From the NCBI RefSeq assembly GCF_009905375.1, contig NC_133647.1:47984506-48048505 (forward strand): a stretch of 64,000 nt of DNA. The letters are read 5' to 3'. The notes beneath the pieces were generated by a model. That model had not been told where the DNA came from and did not search any database. It saw only the letters and a list, made by a program, of their open reading frames with translations. A program made the position numbers and the translations under genes. Shown piece by piece: positions 10,222 through 22,900 of this stretch (position 1 is the first letter of the stretch; the number at the start of each line of letters is the position of its first letter). Origin of the DNA: Apium graveolens. Taxonomy: Eukaryota > Streptophyta > Magnoliopsida > Apiales > Apiaceae.

Positions 10222-10435
10222 AGTCATAGATCCTCAAATGAATATTCAAATAATATTCATTAAATAATATAAACTGAGTCATAAGCCTTCGAATGAATAT
10301 TCAAATAATATTCAATAAATAATATAAAAGAGTCATAAGCCCTCGAATGAATATTCAAAATAATATTCAACAAATAATATAAAAGAGTCATAAGCCCTCG
10401 AATGAATATTCAAAATAATATTCAATAATAAAATA
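10222..10435. repeat. ~57-bp tandem repeat inside the Gyp-2 LTR (about 4 copies)
   Basis: Units run AGTCATAAGCCCTCGAATGA then ATATTCAAAATAATATTCAA and AAATAATATAAAAG, with small differences. The Gyp-4 LTR has only about two related units (55480-55600). Gyp-3 inserted at the proximal end of this array, in GAATA. Confidence 0.8.
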
Positions 10436-10449
10436 AAGCTAAAGTTATC

Positions 10450-10454
10450 GAATA
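10450..10454. repeat. Gyp-3 target-site duplication GAATA (left)
   Basis: GAATA immediately before the Gyp-3 LTR; the identical right copy is 23979-23983. Confidence 0.95.
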
Positions 10455-13400
10455 TGTCACACCCCCAACTTAAATAGCAAAATAAATATAGTTATTACAT
10501 CATTTTAATGAGTACTACACAACCAAAATCCAAGATCTTACAGTTTAGGGTTTGGAACAGCCCAACACTACCAACTATTACATCTGATTACAAATACCGA
10601 GTCCTCACACAACTATTATTACTTATTCTACCTGGGCTCGAACATAAGCATCCGCATCACAGGTCTTACGGGCAGTCTGCTTGAATCTAACCATGGCTGC
10701 TAGCTGTAATATCAGGGTAAAGCAAGAAGTGAGCCAAAAGCTCAACAAGTGCTAACAATACAACGCAAAGCATAAATCGAGATATACCTTTAGGAATGAC
10801 AATGGAATGACATAATCAATGATAATCGAGAGATAAAACTTATGTGAGTTGGCATCATTATGCTTGCATCAAAACAATTTTAAAATCATTCTTAATCAAA
10901 ATCATTTTATGACGCTACGGATTACAGCCGGTGATCAGCCGCGAAGTAACCCCGAACCTCGCTGGGTTCTAAAACATTATTGGGAATCCCTAGGCAACTT
11001 TTAAGCCTAATATAAGTGTGGAAAGGACTCGCGTCTCAGTCCAGATCCACCATTCAAGAAAACATTTGCCCCCCTTTGGGACTGAAAAATCCACGTTTTA
11101 ATCATTTTAAAAACTGATGCCGATTTATGACAAAATCTCTTTCGACTGTAATTATTTTTATCAAGGGATTATAGATCAACTTGAAACACTGGAAATATGA
11201 CACTAAATCTCAGGGCCATGATCTACTAGACTTTACTATATTAGGGTAATTGAGAGGTTTCCATAAACAAGAACTTAGACAAGGAAATTAAGCCAGGCTA
11301 TTGGATAAGATGAAAGAGTAATGCCAAACTAGGCTTAAAGCAACGGTTGTAGACAAGATATAGGTATTAGAACATCAAAAGATAGGCATCACTGGTTCCA
11401 ATAGGATAAAGGTGTTAAAATATAAAGAAAGCGATCATCAGCTCAGTATATAACAGGGTTTCAAGCTTTAGGGTAAGGATAGGGTTATCAAACAATCATG
11501 AATGTATTTAAGAAATGATTGGCTTTTAGGTATCAAGATAAAGTTTCTATCGAGGTTATTTCAAGAGTTGAATCAAAGCATCAGGGTGCAACATCAAGAT
11601 TTCTCAGGGATCAATAGCATGATAAACAAAAGGATCAATAAGATATTATAACGCATCTCTAATTTATCATGGCATTAAACTATCATGAAAGACTTTTGAA
11701 CTACTTGCAATATGTACTCGAGGGTTCATGGCATCTCTATGTAACTCAAAGATAAACAAAAGATATGCTTGATTTAAATACATCAAAATGACTCAGGATA
11801 ATTGCATCGATATATATATATGAACTGTTTACAGCAAATACGAAGGTCAAGTTGAATCACTTGCCTTGAGATAGACTGGTCTGGTCTGACTGGTAGGAGC
11901 AACAACTGGAGCTTCACTCGACTTTTAAGGCAAGTTTTCCCTCGTCTCGAGATCCTACATAAGTAATAATAATCCTCATTATAATATATTCTTTCCATCT
12001 TAACCTATTTACAACCCGAAATTAAACATGGATGGCACTTAGGCCTATACACACTTAATTCATATCCAACATTTATATTTTTAAATGTACACACGTAGCC
12101 ACATAATCACATATCGTATATTAATACCAAATAACATCACATACACCATAACGCCACACTAGGCTTGGATGATCTCGACTCACCACTTAAATTACTTGGT
12201 CGCTAACTAAACGAAGTCTTCGAATTTGGGCTTCCTAACTCAATGTGCCTTTCCTAAATTATCCAAAACCTATTGACCCTCACTTGTGCCTTTTGCTCTA
12301 CTGACCTTATACTATCTTACAACTATGGTGGTTGACCTAATACTCACTTCTAAGTGTCCTAAAACTATGTGATAAGTGAAAGTGCTTACTGGTGCAAATT
12401 TCAGAATGGTAACTAAGGTTTCTTGAGTGCATTAGACACTCTTAAACTACAAGTTTTTCTTCAAAATTTTTACACAAGACTCTCCTGACCTAAGGGCATC
12501 TCATAAGCTTGATGTGGCTCAAAGGCCTGGCTTGGGCCTTCTTGGGCCTAAGCTAAAAGTCCAAGGTTCCCCTGTTTTTCTGGGCAGAAAATGCCCTGAC
12601 TTGAATTAACTTGTGACACATGGTTCTAGCTCATATCCTATGAACTATGGTTGGAAAAACTTCTCTGACATACCCTCTAACTAAGGCCCAATTGGGCCTA
12701 ATGAGGGCCTACCCATGACATGGCCAAATCTCCCTATTTCTAAGTTGCAACAAAACTGTCCCCTGCTGGACAGATTTTGTTATTCTACTTGTGCACCTAA
12801 CCAAATGACATGCAAACCTCCAACCAACTCCTAAAACCTATTATATACTCCCCATACTAACTTCTGGTAGCTTGGGCCTCAAAGTGCACATCAATGACAT
12901 GGTCAAAACTCACTCTAAACCTCAGGGTATTAAACTGATTTTTCTGCAGAAACTATAACTCTCATTTTCCAAGATTTTGACTTGACAAACCCAACTAACA
13001 ACAACTAAATACTTAAACCAAGACCTATACTTGGTATTCTACTGAACTAACTCCCTTTTTCTTAAAATACCCTTGGTGAGATCATCCTTACCTAAGGTGC
13101 AACTATGGCAAAACAAAAGAGACTACTCTTAACAAATCGCAAATCTTCATGCCTTTGAAACAACAAGATATATATTTTTATAAAAGATAACCACAAATTA
13201 TTACCATGCAACAAGAAGCATAAATCAATATTATCATATTATTCCTACTGAAATTAAGGCTCACTAACAAAATCTTTCCAAATGATCAAAATTTCACAAC
13301 AAACTAAGAGAATTCCACATGCATGCATGCCTTCGGGTTTTTCAAACCAAAACAACATGATTTCCAAATAAATTTTTATCATAATTCAACATGCAAGCCT

Positions 13401-14488
13401 AACATGGATTACAACTAAATGATCAACTAGCATGCAAAAGGATTTTATCAAGACTTTACTACAAAATTCATGTTATCATCACAAAATACACAAAAATGTT
13501 AACAAGGCAACAAAACACCATCCATTCGGCTCCTATCAAGTCATGGCCGAATGGATTAGGGTAAAAACAGCATTCGCATAGGTGTAACACTCTTATGTCT
13601 AGCCATTCTTGACCCTATGATACTATAACTCATGGTGAAAGCCTTAGATTCACAAGAATCAAGGAGGTTCACTTTGAGTTTAACAAAAACATCACCATGC
13701 AAGGTCAAAACATAGGTTTTTCACTCTATACTTTTGAAATATATAAGAATAACATATAGGGAGTAAAATTACTTGAATATAAGATGATCGTTTGGGTGAA
13801 AGAATAAAGAAATGAAGGGGATGGAGGGCCTCGGCTATGGGATGGCCGAGAGTGAGGGTTGAGCCGAGAGGGAGGGAGGAGAAAAGGGGAGGGTGGAGTG
13901 AAAATGGAGTGATCATCACTTTAGTTTTGTTTTTATGTCTTTGACTAGACTAAATGTGAGTGGATTTAGGAAATGACAAGAGTAACCCTCTAGCTAAAGT
14001 TAGGCAAGTTTGCATGCAAGGTCAAGGAGGTAATTTGGCTAGCAAAATGTGAGTTAGTGGGGTGGAGAATGTCTTCTTTGCCCTTTGGTTAAATAGAAGA
14101 GAGTTTGCATGCAAGGTTATTCATGTAATTTGATAATTATTAAGCAACTAATTTCCAAAGATTTATTTTTATATAATAAAGTACAAGTTCAAAAATTATA
14201 AAATTTATACCATAAAATAACTTGGATTTTTAGAGACTTTATAAAATCATTTTCAAAATTTGTGTACAAAATGTCTTTTAAAAGAAAATTTTTCCAAAGC
14301 TTAGAATATTCCTTATAAATCAAAAATAAAGAAATTAAATAAATTCTTGCTTTGAAAAATCATATACTACCCAAAGCAAATTTAAAATGCAGAAATTTTC
14401 ACTCACACAAACGTACAAGCATTGAATATATTTTTATTTAACTTAATATTATTCACAAATAATATTACATAAAATGCCGGTCGTAACA
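10455..14488 (-). repeat. Gyp-3 3' LTR (4034 bp)
   Basis: TGTCACACCCCCAACTT ... GCCGGTCGTAACA on the plus strand. Differences from 19943-23978 seen by eye: T/C near 12344, T/C near 13227, two changes near 13805, C/T near 14154, T/A near 14465, and a 2-bp AT-repeat length change near 11815. No protein gene is credible in it. Confidence 0.95.
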
Positions 14489-14515
14489 TCCTCTCCCCCT
14501 TAAGGGATTCTGTCC
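14489..14515 (-). promoter_or_regulatory. Gyp-3 polypurine tract
   Basis: On the minus strand AAGGGGGAGAGGA lies directly upstream of the 3' LTR start TGTTACGACCGG. Confidence 0.85.
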
Positions 14516-14522
14516 CCAGAAT

Positions 14523-17500
14523 CTAAGAGAACAGATGAGGATACCGGGAACGCATATCAGACTCTAACTCCCAAGTCGATTCTTCGACCTTAGGGTTCCT
14601 CCAAAGTACTTTCACTAACTTTACTGATTTATTTCTAAGACTCTTTACTTGCCAGTCGAGTACTTTAACCGGTTGCTCCACAAATGACAGGTCTGCCTGA
14701 ACTTCTACAGGTTCATATTCTATCACATGGCTAGCGTCAGGATTGTACTTCTTAAGCAACGACACATGGAACACATTATGCACATGCTGATACTGAGGTG
14801 GTAAGGCCAACTCGTAGGCCACCTTTCCTACTTGGCTCAAAATCTCAAAAGGACCTACGTATCTAGGTGCTAACTTTCCTTTCTTGCCAAATCTTATCAA
14901 CCCTTTCCTAGGTGACACTTTTAGCAACACAGCTTCGCCAATTTGGAATTGAACATCCTTACGCGCGGGATCCGCATACTTCCTCTGTCTATCTTGAGCA
15001 GCAAGCAACCTTTTCTGAATTAACTTGACTGAGTCATGCAACTGTTGTACCAATTCTGAGCCGAGAATTCTTCCTTCTCCTACTTCATCCCAACTTGTTG
15101 GTGATCTACATTTTCGCCCGTACAAAGCTTCATATGGTGGCATGCCGATACTGGAATGATAGCTGTTGTTATATGAAAATTCAATTAATGGCAGGTGGTC
15201 GTCCCAACTTCCAGCAAAATCGATTGCACAACTGCGCAACATGTCTTCAATTGTTTGAATTGTTCTTTCACTCTGGCCATCAGTCTGCGGGTGATACGCC
15301 GTGCTCATATTCAACTTCGTGCCAAGACATTCCTGGAATTGCTTCCAGAATCTTGAGTTAAATCGGGGATCTCTGTCTGAAACTATTGATACAGGTACTC
15401 CATGCCTTAATACGATTTCGTGCACATACAGATGAACCAACTTGTCCAGTGACGACTTCTCATTTATTGGAAGGAAATGCGCCGACTTCGTAAGACGATC
15501 AATTATAACCCATATTGCGTCATGTCCGGACTTTGTTCGTGGTAGTCCTACTATAAAGTCCATAGCGATGTTTTCCCATTTCCATTCTGGAATCTTCAGG
15601 GGCTGAATTAATCCGCTTGGTCGTTGATGTTCTGCCTTTACTTTCTGACAGGTATAACACTTCGCAACCCATTCTGCCACGTCTCTTTTCATATTTGGCC
15701 ACCAAAAGTTCTTCTTTAAGTCTTGATACATCTTGGTGCTTCCCGGGTGGATTGAAAATTTCGAATGGTGGGCTTCATGGAGGATCTCATTCTTTAATTC
15801 AGATACATGGGGAATCCATATTCTGGATGAAAACCTTAGTATTCCTTGCTCATCCTTTTTAGTATTAATCTCTTCTCCAGATAACTGATTTTTCTCTTTT
15901 TCCATTACTTCCTCTTGACACTTCTTTATCTTTTCCATTAGTGTTGGCTGAAAGGTCATTGCATGACAAACTTCTTTGACTTTCCCATAAGCACAAAGTT
16001 CCAATTCAAATTTTCCGATTTCTTCAGATAACTCTTTTGATGTTATCATTGCATTCAATCTTTCCTTCCGACTCAGCGCATCGGCCACTACGTTCGCCTT
16101 TCCAGGATGGTAATTTATCGAACAGTCATAGTCCTTAATCAATTCCAGCCATCTCCTCTGCCTCATATTGAGCTCTTTCTGAGTAAAAATGTACTTTAAG
16201 CTCTTGTGATCCGTGTAGATTTCACACTTTTCTCCATAGAGATAGTGTCTCCAAATCTTGAGTGCGAACACTATGGCGGCTAGTTCCAAGTCATGCGTCG
16301 GATACTTTAACTCGTGCGGCTTCAACTGTCTTGACGCATATGCTATTACCTTACTGTGTTGCATCAACACACAACCCAAACCCTTATGTGAAGCGTCGCT
16401 GAATATTACAAAATTCCCTTGATCATCTGGAAGTACTAACACCGGAGCTGTTACCAACTTCTGTTTTAACTCTTGAAAGCTATTTTCACATTCTGCACTC
16501 CATTCAAACTTTTGATTCTTTCTGGTTAACTTGGTCAATGGTGTGGCGATCTTCGAGAAATCCTTGACGAATCTTCTATAGTATCCGGCCAATCCTAGAA
16601 AACTTCGCACTTCCGTAGGAGTCCTTGGCCTCTCCCAACTCATAACTGCATCAATCTTCGCCGGATCCACTTTAATTCCATCATTTCCAATAACATGCCC
16701 CAAAAATTGAACTTCCTTTAACCAAAACTCACATTTGGTAAACTTGGCATACAACTTCTCTTGTCGGAGTATCTCCAATGCTATCCAGAGATGCTGCATA
16801 TGTTCTTCTTCCGATTTAGAATAAATAAGGATGTCATCAATAAATACCACGACAAATTTATCCAAATACTTCTTAAATACTCGATTCATCAGATCCATGA
16901 ATGCGGCCGGGGCGTTGGTCAATCCAAACGGCATTACTAGGAATTCATAATGCCCATATCTGGTCCTAAATGCGGTCTTGGGAATATCTTCTTCCTTGAT
17001 CTTTAATTGGTGGTATCCCAATCTCAAGTCAATCTTCGAAAAACATTTTGCTCCCTTTAACTGATCAAAAAGGTCATCTATCCTTGGTAGCGGGTAGCGG
17101 TTCTTGATCGTTACTTTATTCAACTCCCGGTAATCTATGCATAGACGCATACTCCCATCTTTCTTCTTCACAAAGAGAACAGGTGCTCCCCATGGCGACG
17201 TACTTGGTCGTATCACTCCCTTATCCAACAATTCTTGTAGCTGGCTCGCCAACTCTTTCATTTCTGCTGGTGCCATCCTATACGGAGCCTTTGAAACTGG
17301 TTCCGTGCCTGGAGCAAGGTTGATCTCGAACTCAATTTGCCGATCTGGTGGTAAGCCTGGTAGTTCGTCGGGAAACACATCGGGGAACTCATTAACTACA
17401 GGAATATCTTCCATGCTGGGGCTGCCTCTCTCTGAATCCACTACATATGCTAGGAACGACTCACAACCTTTTCTAAGTAACTTCTTAGCCTGAATAATTG

Positions 17501-19136
17501 TAAGAAATAGTCGCTCTTGCCTCTGTCCCTTAAATACTACCTTCTCTCCACTCTTCGTCTTTAAATTCACTCTCTTGGTCTTACAATTTATCTGCGCGCT
17601 ATTCTCTCCTAACCAATCCATTCCTAAGATTATATCAAACTCTCCCAGCTTGAAGAGTATCAAGTCGGCCGAGAACTTATATCCCGAAATATCAATCTCA
17701 CATTTTGGACAAAATTGATTCACAGGAATCTTCTCTTGGTTCGCAATTACCACATTTACTACCTCACTCATAACCGTTTTATCACATTGGATCTTATCAA
17801 CAAAAGATTCTGATATGAAAGATCTTGTGGCTCCCGAATCAATCAATACTTTGGCTTTGACATTATTGAGTAAAAGTGTACCTGCTATCACCTCAGAATT
17901 CTGAACAGCATCTTTCATCTTTAGGTCAAATGTCCTTGCTGTTGCTTGCGGGGTTGGTGCGGGTGGTGGAGGTAATGCCAATACCTCAGCTGGCACGCTT
18001 GCACTGGTACTTGCCACGTTCATCAGAGCTCTGACTGGTCCTGTTGCCTTACACTCCCTAGCCATGTGTCCAGTCTTCCCACATTTGTAGCACGTAACTC
18101 CTGGCTTCGGCATCTTGCACTCATTTGCCAAATGTCCCTTCTGATTGCACCTATAACAGGTCATACTCAGCTTATTACATACTCCGGGGTGCCTTCTTCC
18201 ACAGTGCTTGCATTCTGGCCTTTGGAACCTGTTTTCTCCAACTTGCCCTTGGCTTGCCTGATTGTTCCCTTTTGATTCTTGCCTTTTGCCCAAATTTCCT
18301 TTCCTTTGAAAATTTCCGCCCTTCTGGAAACCAATCCTCTTTACATTCCGATCTTGCGAATTTCCAGCTTCAGACTTTTCTCCATAAAATGGAACCTTCC
18401 TCTTCTTGTTATCCCTCTCTTTCCTTGACTGCATCCCATTATTCTCAATCAGAGCAGCTTTCTGTACTACTCCCGCATAAGTCTCAAGTTCAAACATAGC
18501 CACCCTATCTCTGATCCAAGGCTCCAATCCTTGCTGAAATTTCTTGGCTTTTTCTTCCTCAGTGCTGGTATACTTTGTCACAAACCTTGACAACTCAGTG
18601 AACTTCTTCTCATATTCCAGTACAGTCATGTTCCCTTGCTTTAACTCAAGAAATTTTAGCTCCATCTGATTCTGCATGTACTTAGGGTAATACTTATCCA
18701 GAAATAACTTCTTAAATCTCTCCCAAGAAATCTGCTGAGTGACTTCCATAGCTTTTACTGATTCCCACCAATAAATGACTTCTCCCTTCAAGAAGTAAGT
18801 GGCATACAGCGTCTTCTGATCGTCCCCTAACTGTACCAACTCAAAAGCCCTTTCTATCTCCTTGATCCATGTGTTTGCTATCACTGGATCAGTGGTATCA
18901 TGAAATACAGGTGGATTCACACTCTGAAAAACCTTGAAAGTGACAATTTGTCTTGGTGGTACTGGTGGTTCAGGTGGTTGATATGGCTCACGGTTATCTT
19001 GGTTTTCAATTCATTGTTGAAGAGTTAGTTGTTGTTGAGCTATAGCATTGGTTTGCTGTTGCAAGGTTTCCAGTAGTTGAAGAATGTTTGGGTCTGTGGT
19101 GAAGGTGGTTGTTGGGTTCTTCTTTTTGGGAGGCAT
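14523..19136 (-). CDS. Gyp-3 gag-pol polyprotein (one in-frame TGA near the N-terminus)
   Basis: From ATG 19136-19134 the frame runs to TAG 14523-14525, about 1537 codons, with one TGA at 19013-19011 (codon 42). I place the start there because Gyp-4 gag begins the same way (MPPK/MPPR), and no in-frame ATG lies close downstream of the TGA. Positions counted from the GTG at 18920: retrotransposon gag domain ~15-140, three zinc knuckles ~237-288 including [14 protein letters not shown], protease DSGATRSFI ~357, RT with FIDDILIYS ~693, RNase H with SDASHKGLG ~840, integrase HHCC ~1050-1090, catalytic D, D, E near 1120, 1180 and 1220, and a chromodomain-like end around [10 protein letters not shown]. 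All catalytic motifs are intact. This is the only near-intact polyprotein in the window. Confidence 0.93.
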
Positions 19137-19448
19137 GATCCTGAAATAAGAGTTGTGTTATAACAAATATGAATGATAAAATGATTCGAGGGTATCGCAT
19201 GGCATTCTTGTTTACATATGGGGTCAAGTTTCCAAATTAAGCAGATATGATGATAAAAACATAAAATAACAGTTGAGAGCAAATGGAACAATAGCACATA
19301 ATTATTGAAATTTTAAAGGTCACAGTACATAGAATTGGGACATAGTCTGATTCTAGAAATAACAGGCTTATTTAAAGGAAAGACGGAAACAACCGGGGGA
19401 TTCCATAGAGTCTGATAGTACAACAACATGAAAGGTAAATGGAAAGAA
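19137..19448. other. Gyp-3 spacer between leader ORF and gag
   Basis: About 310 bp, AT-rich, with several short open frames on the minus strand that show no recognisable motif. I see no gene here. Confidence 0.6.
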
Positions 19449-19817
19449 CTAAGGCTCCACTCCATCTGAACGGGGCTTGGTAGACTTTTTCTCTCGAAGT
19501 GTCTTCACAATGCTCTGGAGCTCATCCGCCACCATCTGAATGACATACTGGCTGGTACGGTCCCGGTGTGCTGGCATCTCCTCAAGCTTAGTGTTGACGT
19601 ACCGAACCAAGGTCTCAAGTCTCGCAATCATCTGCTCCTTGGGCTTCCCTTCGTAGTTTCGGCTGTCCGGATACACGTTCTTCAGTCGGTCTATCAGTCG
19701 GTCGTACTTGCCCTGAAGCATGTCGAACTCGCGCCTCAACTCAGCATACACAGAGAAAGCAATAGTGTCGTCCGACCCAGAGGATGACGAGGAATGCGCC
19801 TTTTGCTGACAACCAAT
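19449..19817 (-). CDS. Gyp-3 extra leader ORF, helical/coiled-coil protein of unknown function
   Basis: An open frame of about 120 codons between primer-binding site and gag, same strand as gag-pol, ending with TAG/TGA-free sequence until 19449. The N-terminal part is Ser-rich (SSSSSGSDDT); the remainder is highly charged and predicted helical by eye (MYAELRREFDMLQGKYDRLI, ARLETLVRYV, ADELQSIVKTLREKK). No ATG precedes it in frame before an upstream TAA; GTG at 19751 is only a nominal start. A splice-acceptor-like TTGTCAG precedes it (about 19811-19817), so it might be reached by splicing. Gyp-4 has an ORF in the same place (57377-58039). Confidence 0.55.
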   Translation of the reverse strand: MGCQQKAHSSSSSGSDDTIAFSVYAELRREFDMLQGKYDRLIDRLKNVYPDSRNYEGKPKEQMIARLETLVRYVNTKLEEMPAHRDRTSQYVIQMVADELQSIVKTLREKKSTKPRSDGVEP

Positions 19818-19925
19818 AAGAGGAGTATTAATAATAATTTACTTTACCTACTCTCTCGCATAATATCTATAACCTACTCACAAGTCCTATAACCTATTTG
19901 GGCTGTTCAGGGACTCTAAACCGTA

Positions 19926-19937
19926 GCTCTGATACCA
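19926..19937 (-). promoter_or_regulatory. Gyp-3 primer-binding site (tRNA-iMet type)
   Basis: TGGTATCAGAGC on the minus strand, five bases inside the 5' LTR. Confidence 0.92.
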
Positions 19938-19942
19938 AAACC

Positions 19943-22900
19943 TGTCACACCCCCAACTTAAATAGCAAAATAAATATAGTTATTACATCATTTTAATGAG
20001 TACTACACAACCAAAATCCAAGATCTTACAGTTTAGGGTTTGGAACAGCCCAACACTACCAACTATTACATCTGATTACAAATACCGAGTCCTCACACAA
20101 CTATTATTACTTATTCTACCTGGGCTCGAACATAAGCATCCGCATCACAGGTCTTACGGGCAGTCTGCTTGAATCTAACCATGGCTGCTAGCTGTAATAT
20201 CAGGGTAAAGCAAGAAGTGAGCCAAAAGCTCAACAAGTGCTAACAATACAACGCAAAGCATAAATCGAGATATACCTTTAGGAATGACAATGGAATGACA
20301 TAATCAATGATAATCGAGAGATAAAACTTATGTGAGTTGGCATCATTATGCTTGCATCAAAACAATTTTAAAATCATTCTTAATCAAAATCATTTTATGA
20401 CGCTACGGATTACAGCCGGTGATCAGCCGCGAAGTAACCCCGAACCTCGCTGGGTTCTAAAACATTATTGGGAATCCCTAGGCAACTTTTAAGCCTAATA
20501 TAAGTGTGGAAAGGACTCGCGTCTCAGTCCAGATCCACCATTCAAGAAAACATTTGCCCCCCTTTGGGACTGAAAAATCCACGTTTTAATCATTTTAAAA
20601 ACTGATGCCGATTTATGACAAAATCTCTTTCGACTGTAATTATTTTTATCAAGGGATTATAGATCAACTTGAAACACTGGAAATATGACACTAAATCTCA
20701 GGGCCATGATCTACTAGACTTTACTATATTAGGGTAATTGAGAGGTTTCCATAAACAAGAACTTAGACAAGGAAATTAAGCCAGGCTATTGGATAAGATG
20801 AAAGAGTAATGCCAAACTAGGCTTAAAGCAACGGTTGTAGACAAGATATAGGTATTAGAACATCAAAAGATAGGCATCACTGGTTCCAATAGGATAAAGG
20901 TGTTAAAATATAAAGAAAGCGATCATCAGCTCAGTATATAACAGGGTTTCAAGCTTTAGGGTAAGGATAGGGTTATCAAACAATCATGAATGTATTTAAG
21001 AAATGATTGGCTTTTAGGTATCAAGATAAAGTTTCTATCGAGGTTATTTCAAGAGTTGAATCAAAGCATCAGGGTGCAACATCAAGATTTCTCAGGGATC
21101 AATAGCATGATAAACAAAAGGATCAATAAGATATTATAACGCATCTCTAATTTATCATGGCATTAAACTATCATGAAAGACTTTTGAACTACTTGCAATA
21201 TGTACTCGAGGGTTCATGGCATCTCTATGTAACTCAAAGATAAACAAAAGATATGCTTGATTTAAATACATCAAAATGACTCAGGATAATTGCATCGATA
21301 TATATATATATGAACTGTTTACAGCAAATACGAAGGTCAAGTTGAATCACTTGCCTTGAGATAGACTGGTCTGGTCTGACTGGTAGGAGCAACAACTGGA
21401 GCTTCACTCGACTTTTAAGGCAAGTTTTCCCTCGTCTCGAGATCCTACATAAGTAATAATAATCCTCATTATAATATATTCTTTCCATCTTAACCTATTT
21501 ACAACCCGAAATTAAACATGGATGGCACTTAGGCCTATACACACTTAATTCATATCCAACATTTATATTTTTAAATGTACACACGTAGCCACATAATCAC
21601 ATATCGTATATTAATACCAAATAACATCACATACACCATAACGCCACACTAGGCTTGGATGATCTCGACTCACCACTTAAATTACTTGGTCGCTAACTAA
21701 ACGAAGTCTTCGAATTTGGGCTTCCTAACTCAATGTGCCTTTCCTAAATTATCCAAAACCTATTGACCCTCACTTGTGCCTTTTGCTCTACTGACCTTAT
21801 ACTATCTTACAACTATGGTGGTCGACCTAATACTCACTTCTAAGTGTCCTAAAACTATGTGATAAGTGAAAGTGCTTACTGGTGCAAATTTCAGAATGGT
21901 AACTAAGGTTTCTTGAGTGCATTAGACACTCTTAAACTACAAGTTTTTCTTCAAAATTTTTACACAAGACTCTCCTGACCTAAGGGCATCTCATAAGCTT
22001 GATGTGGCTCAAAGGCCTGGCTTGGGCCTTCTTGGGCCTAAGCTAAAAGTCCAAGGTTCCCCTGTTTTTCTGGGCAGAAAATGCCCTGACTTGAATTAAC
22101 TTGTGACACATGGTTCTAGCTCATATCCTATGAACTATGGTTGGAAAAACTTCTCTGACATACCCTCTAACTAAGGCCCAATTGGGCCTAATGAGGGCCT
22201 ACCCATGACATGGCCAAATCTCCCTATTTCTAAGTTGCAACAAAACTGTCCCCTGCTGGACAGATTTTGTTATTCTACTTGTGCACCTAACCAAATGACA
22301 TGCAAACCTCCAACCAACTCCTAAAACCTATTATATACTCCCCATACTAACTTCTGGTAGCTTGGGCCTCAAAGTGCACATCAATGACATGGTCAAAACT
22401 CACTCTAAACCTCAGGGTATTAAACTGATTTTTCTGCAGAAACTATAACTCTCATTTTCCAAGATTTTGACTTGACAAACCCAACTAACAACAACTAAAT
22501 ACTTAAACCAAGACCTATACTTGGTATTCTACTGAACTAACTCCCTTTTTCTTAAAATACCCTTGGTGAGATCATCCTTACCTAAGGTGCAACTATGGCA
22601 AAACAAAAGAGACTACTCTTAACAAATCGCAAATCTTCATGCCTTTGAAACAACAAGATATATATTTTTATAAAAGATAACCACAAATTATTACCATGCA
22701 ACAAGAAGCATAAATCAATATTATCACATTATTCCTACTGAAATTAAGGCTCACTAACAAAATCTTTCCAAATGATCAAAATTTCACAACAAACTAAGAG
22801 AATTCCACATGCATGCATGCCTTCGGGTTTTTCAAACCAAAACAACATGATTTCCAAATAAATTTTTATCATAATTCAACATGCAAGCCTAACATGGATT

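Larger units (their letters stand above)
8444..10454 (-). repeat. Gyp-2 3' LTR, distal part (interrupted by Gyp-3)
   Basis: The first ~205 bp match the start of the 5' LTR at 31687 with about two differences. The rest (from ~8652) is absent from the 5' LTR but has its counterpart in the Gyp-4 LTR at about 55050-56960 on the plus strand. No credible ORF; the short open frames here are chance. Confidence 0.9.

Noticed and set aside
11783..11998. ~71-84 codon ORF repeated at 11783, 21234 and 48696 (minus)
   Set aside because: All three are the same place in Gyp-3-family LTRs. The frame ends at varying points because of AT-repeat length and shows no motif. It may be the LTR RNA leader but I cannot support a protein.
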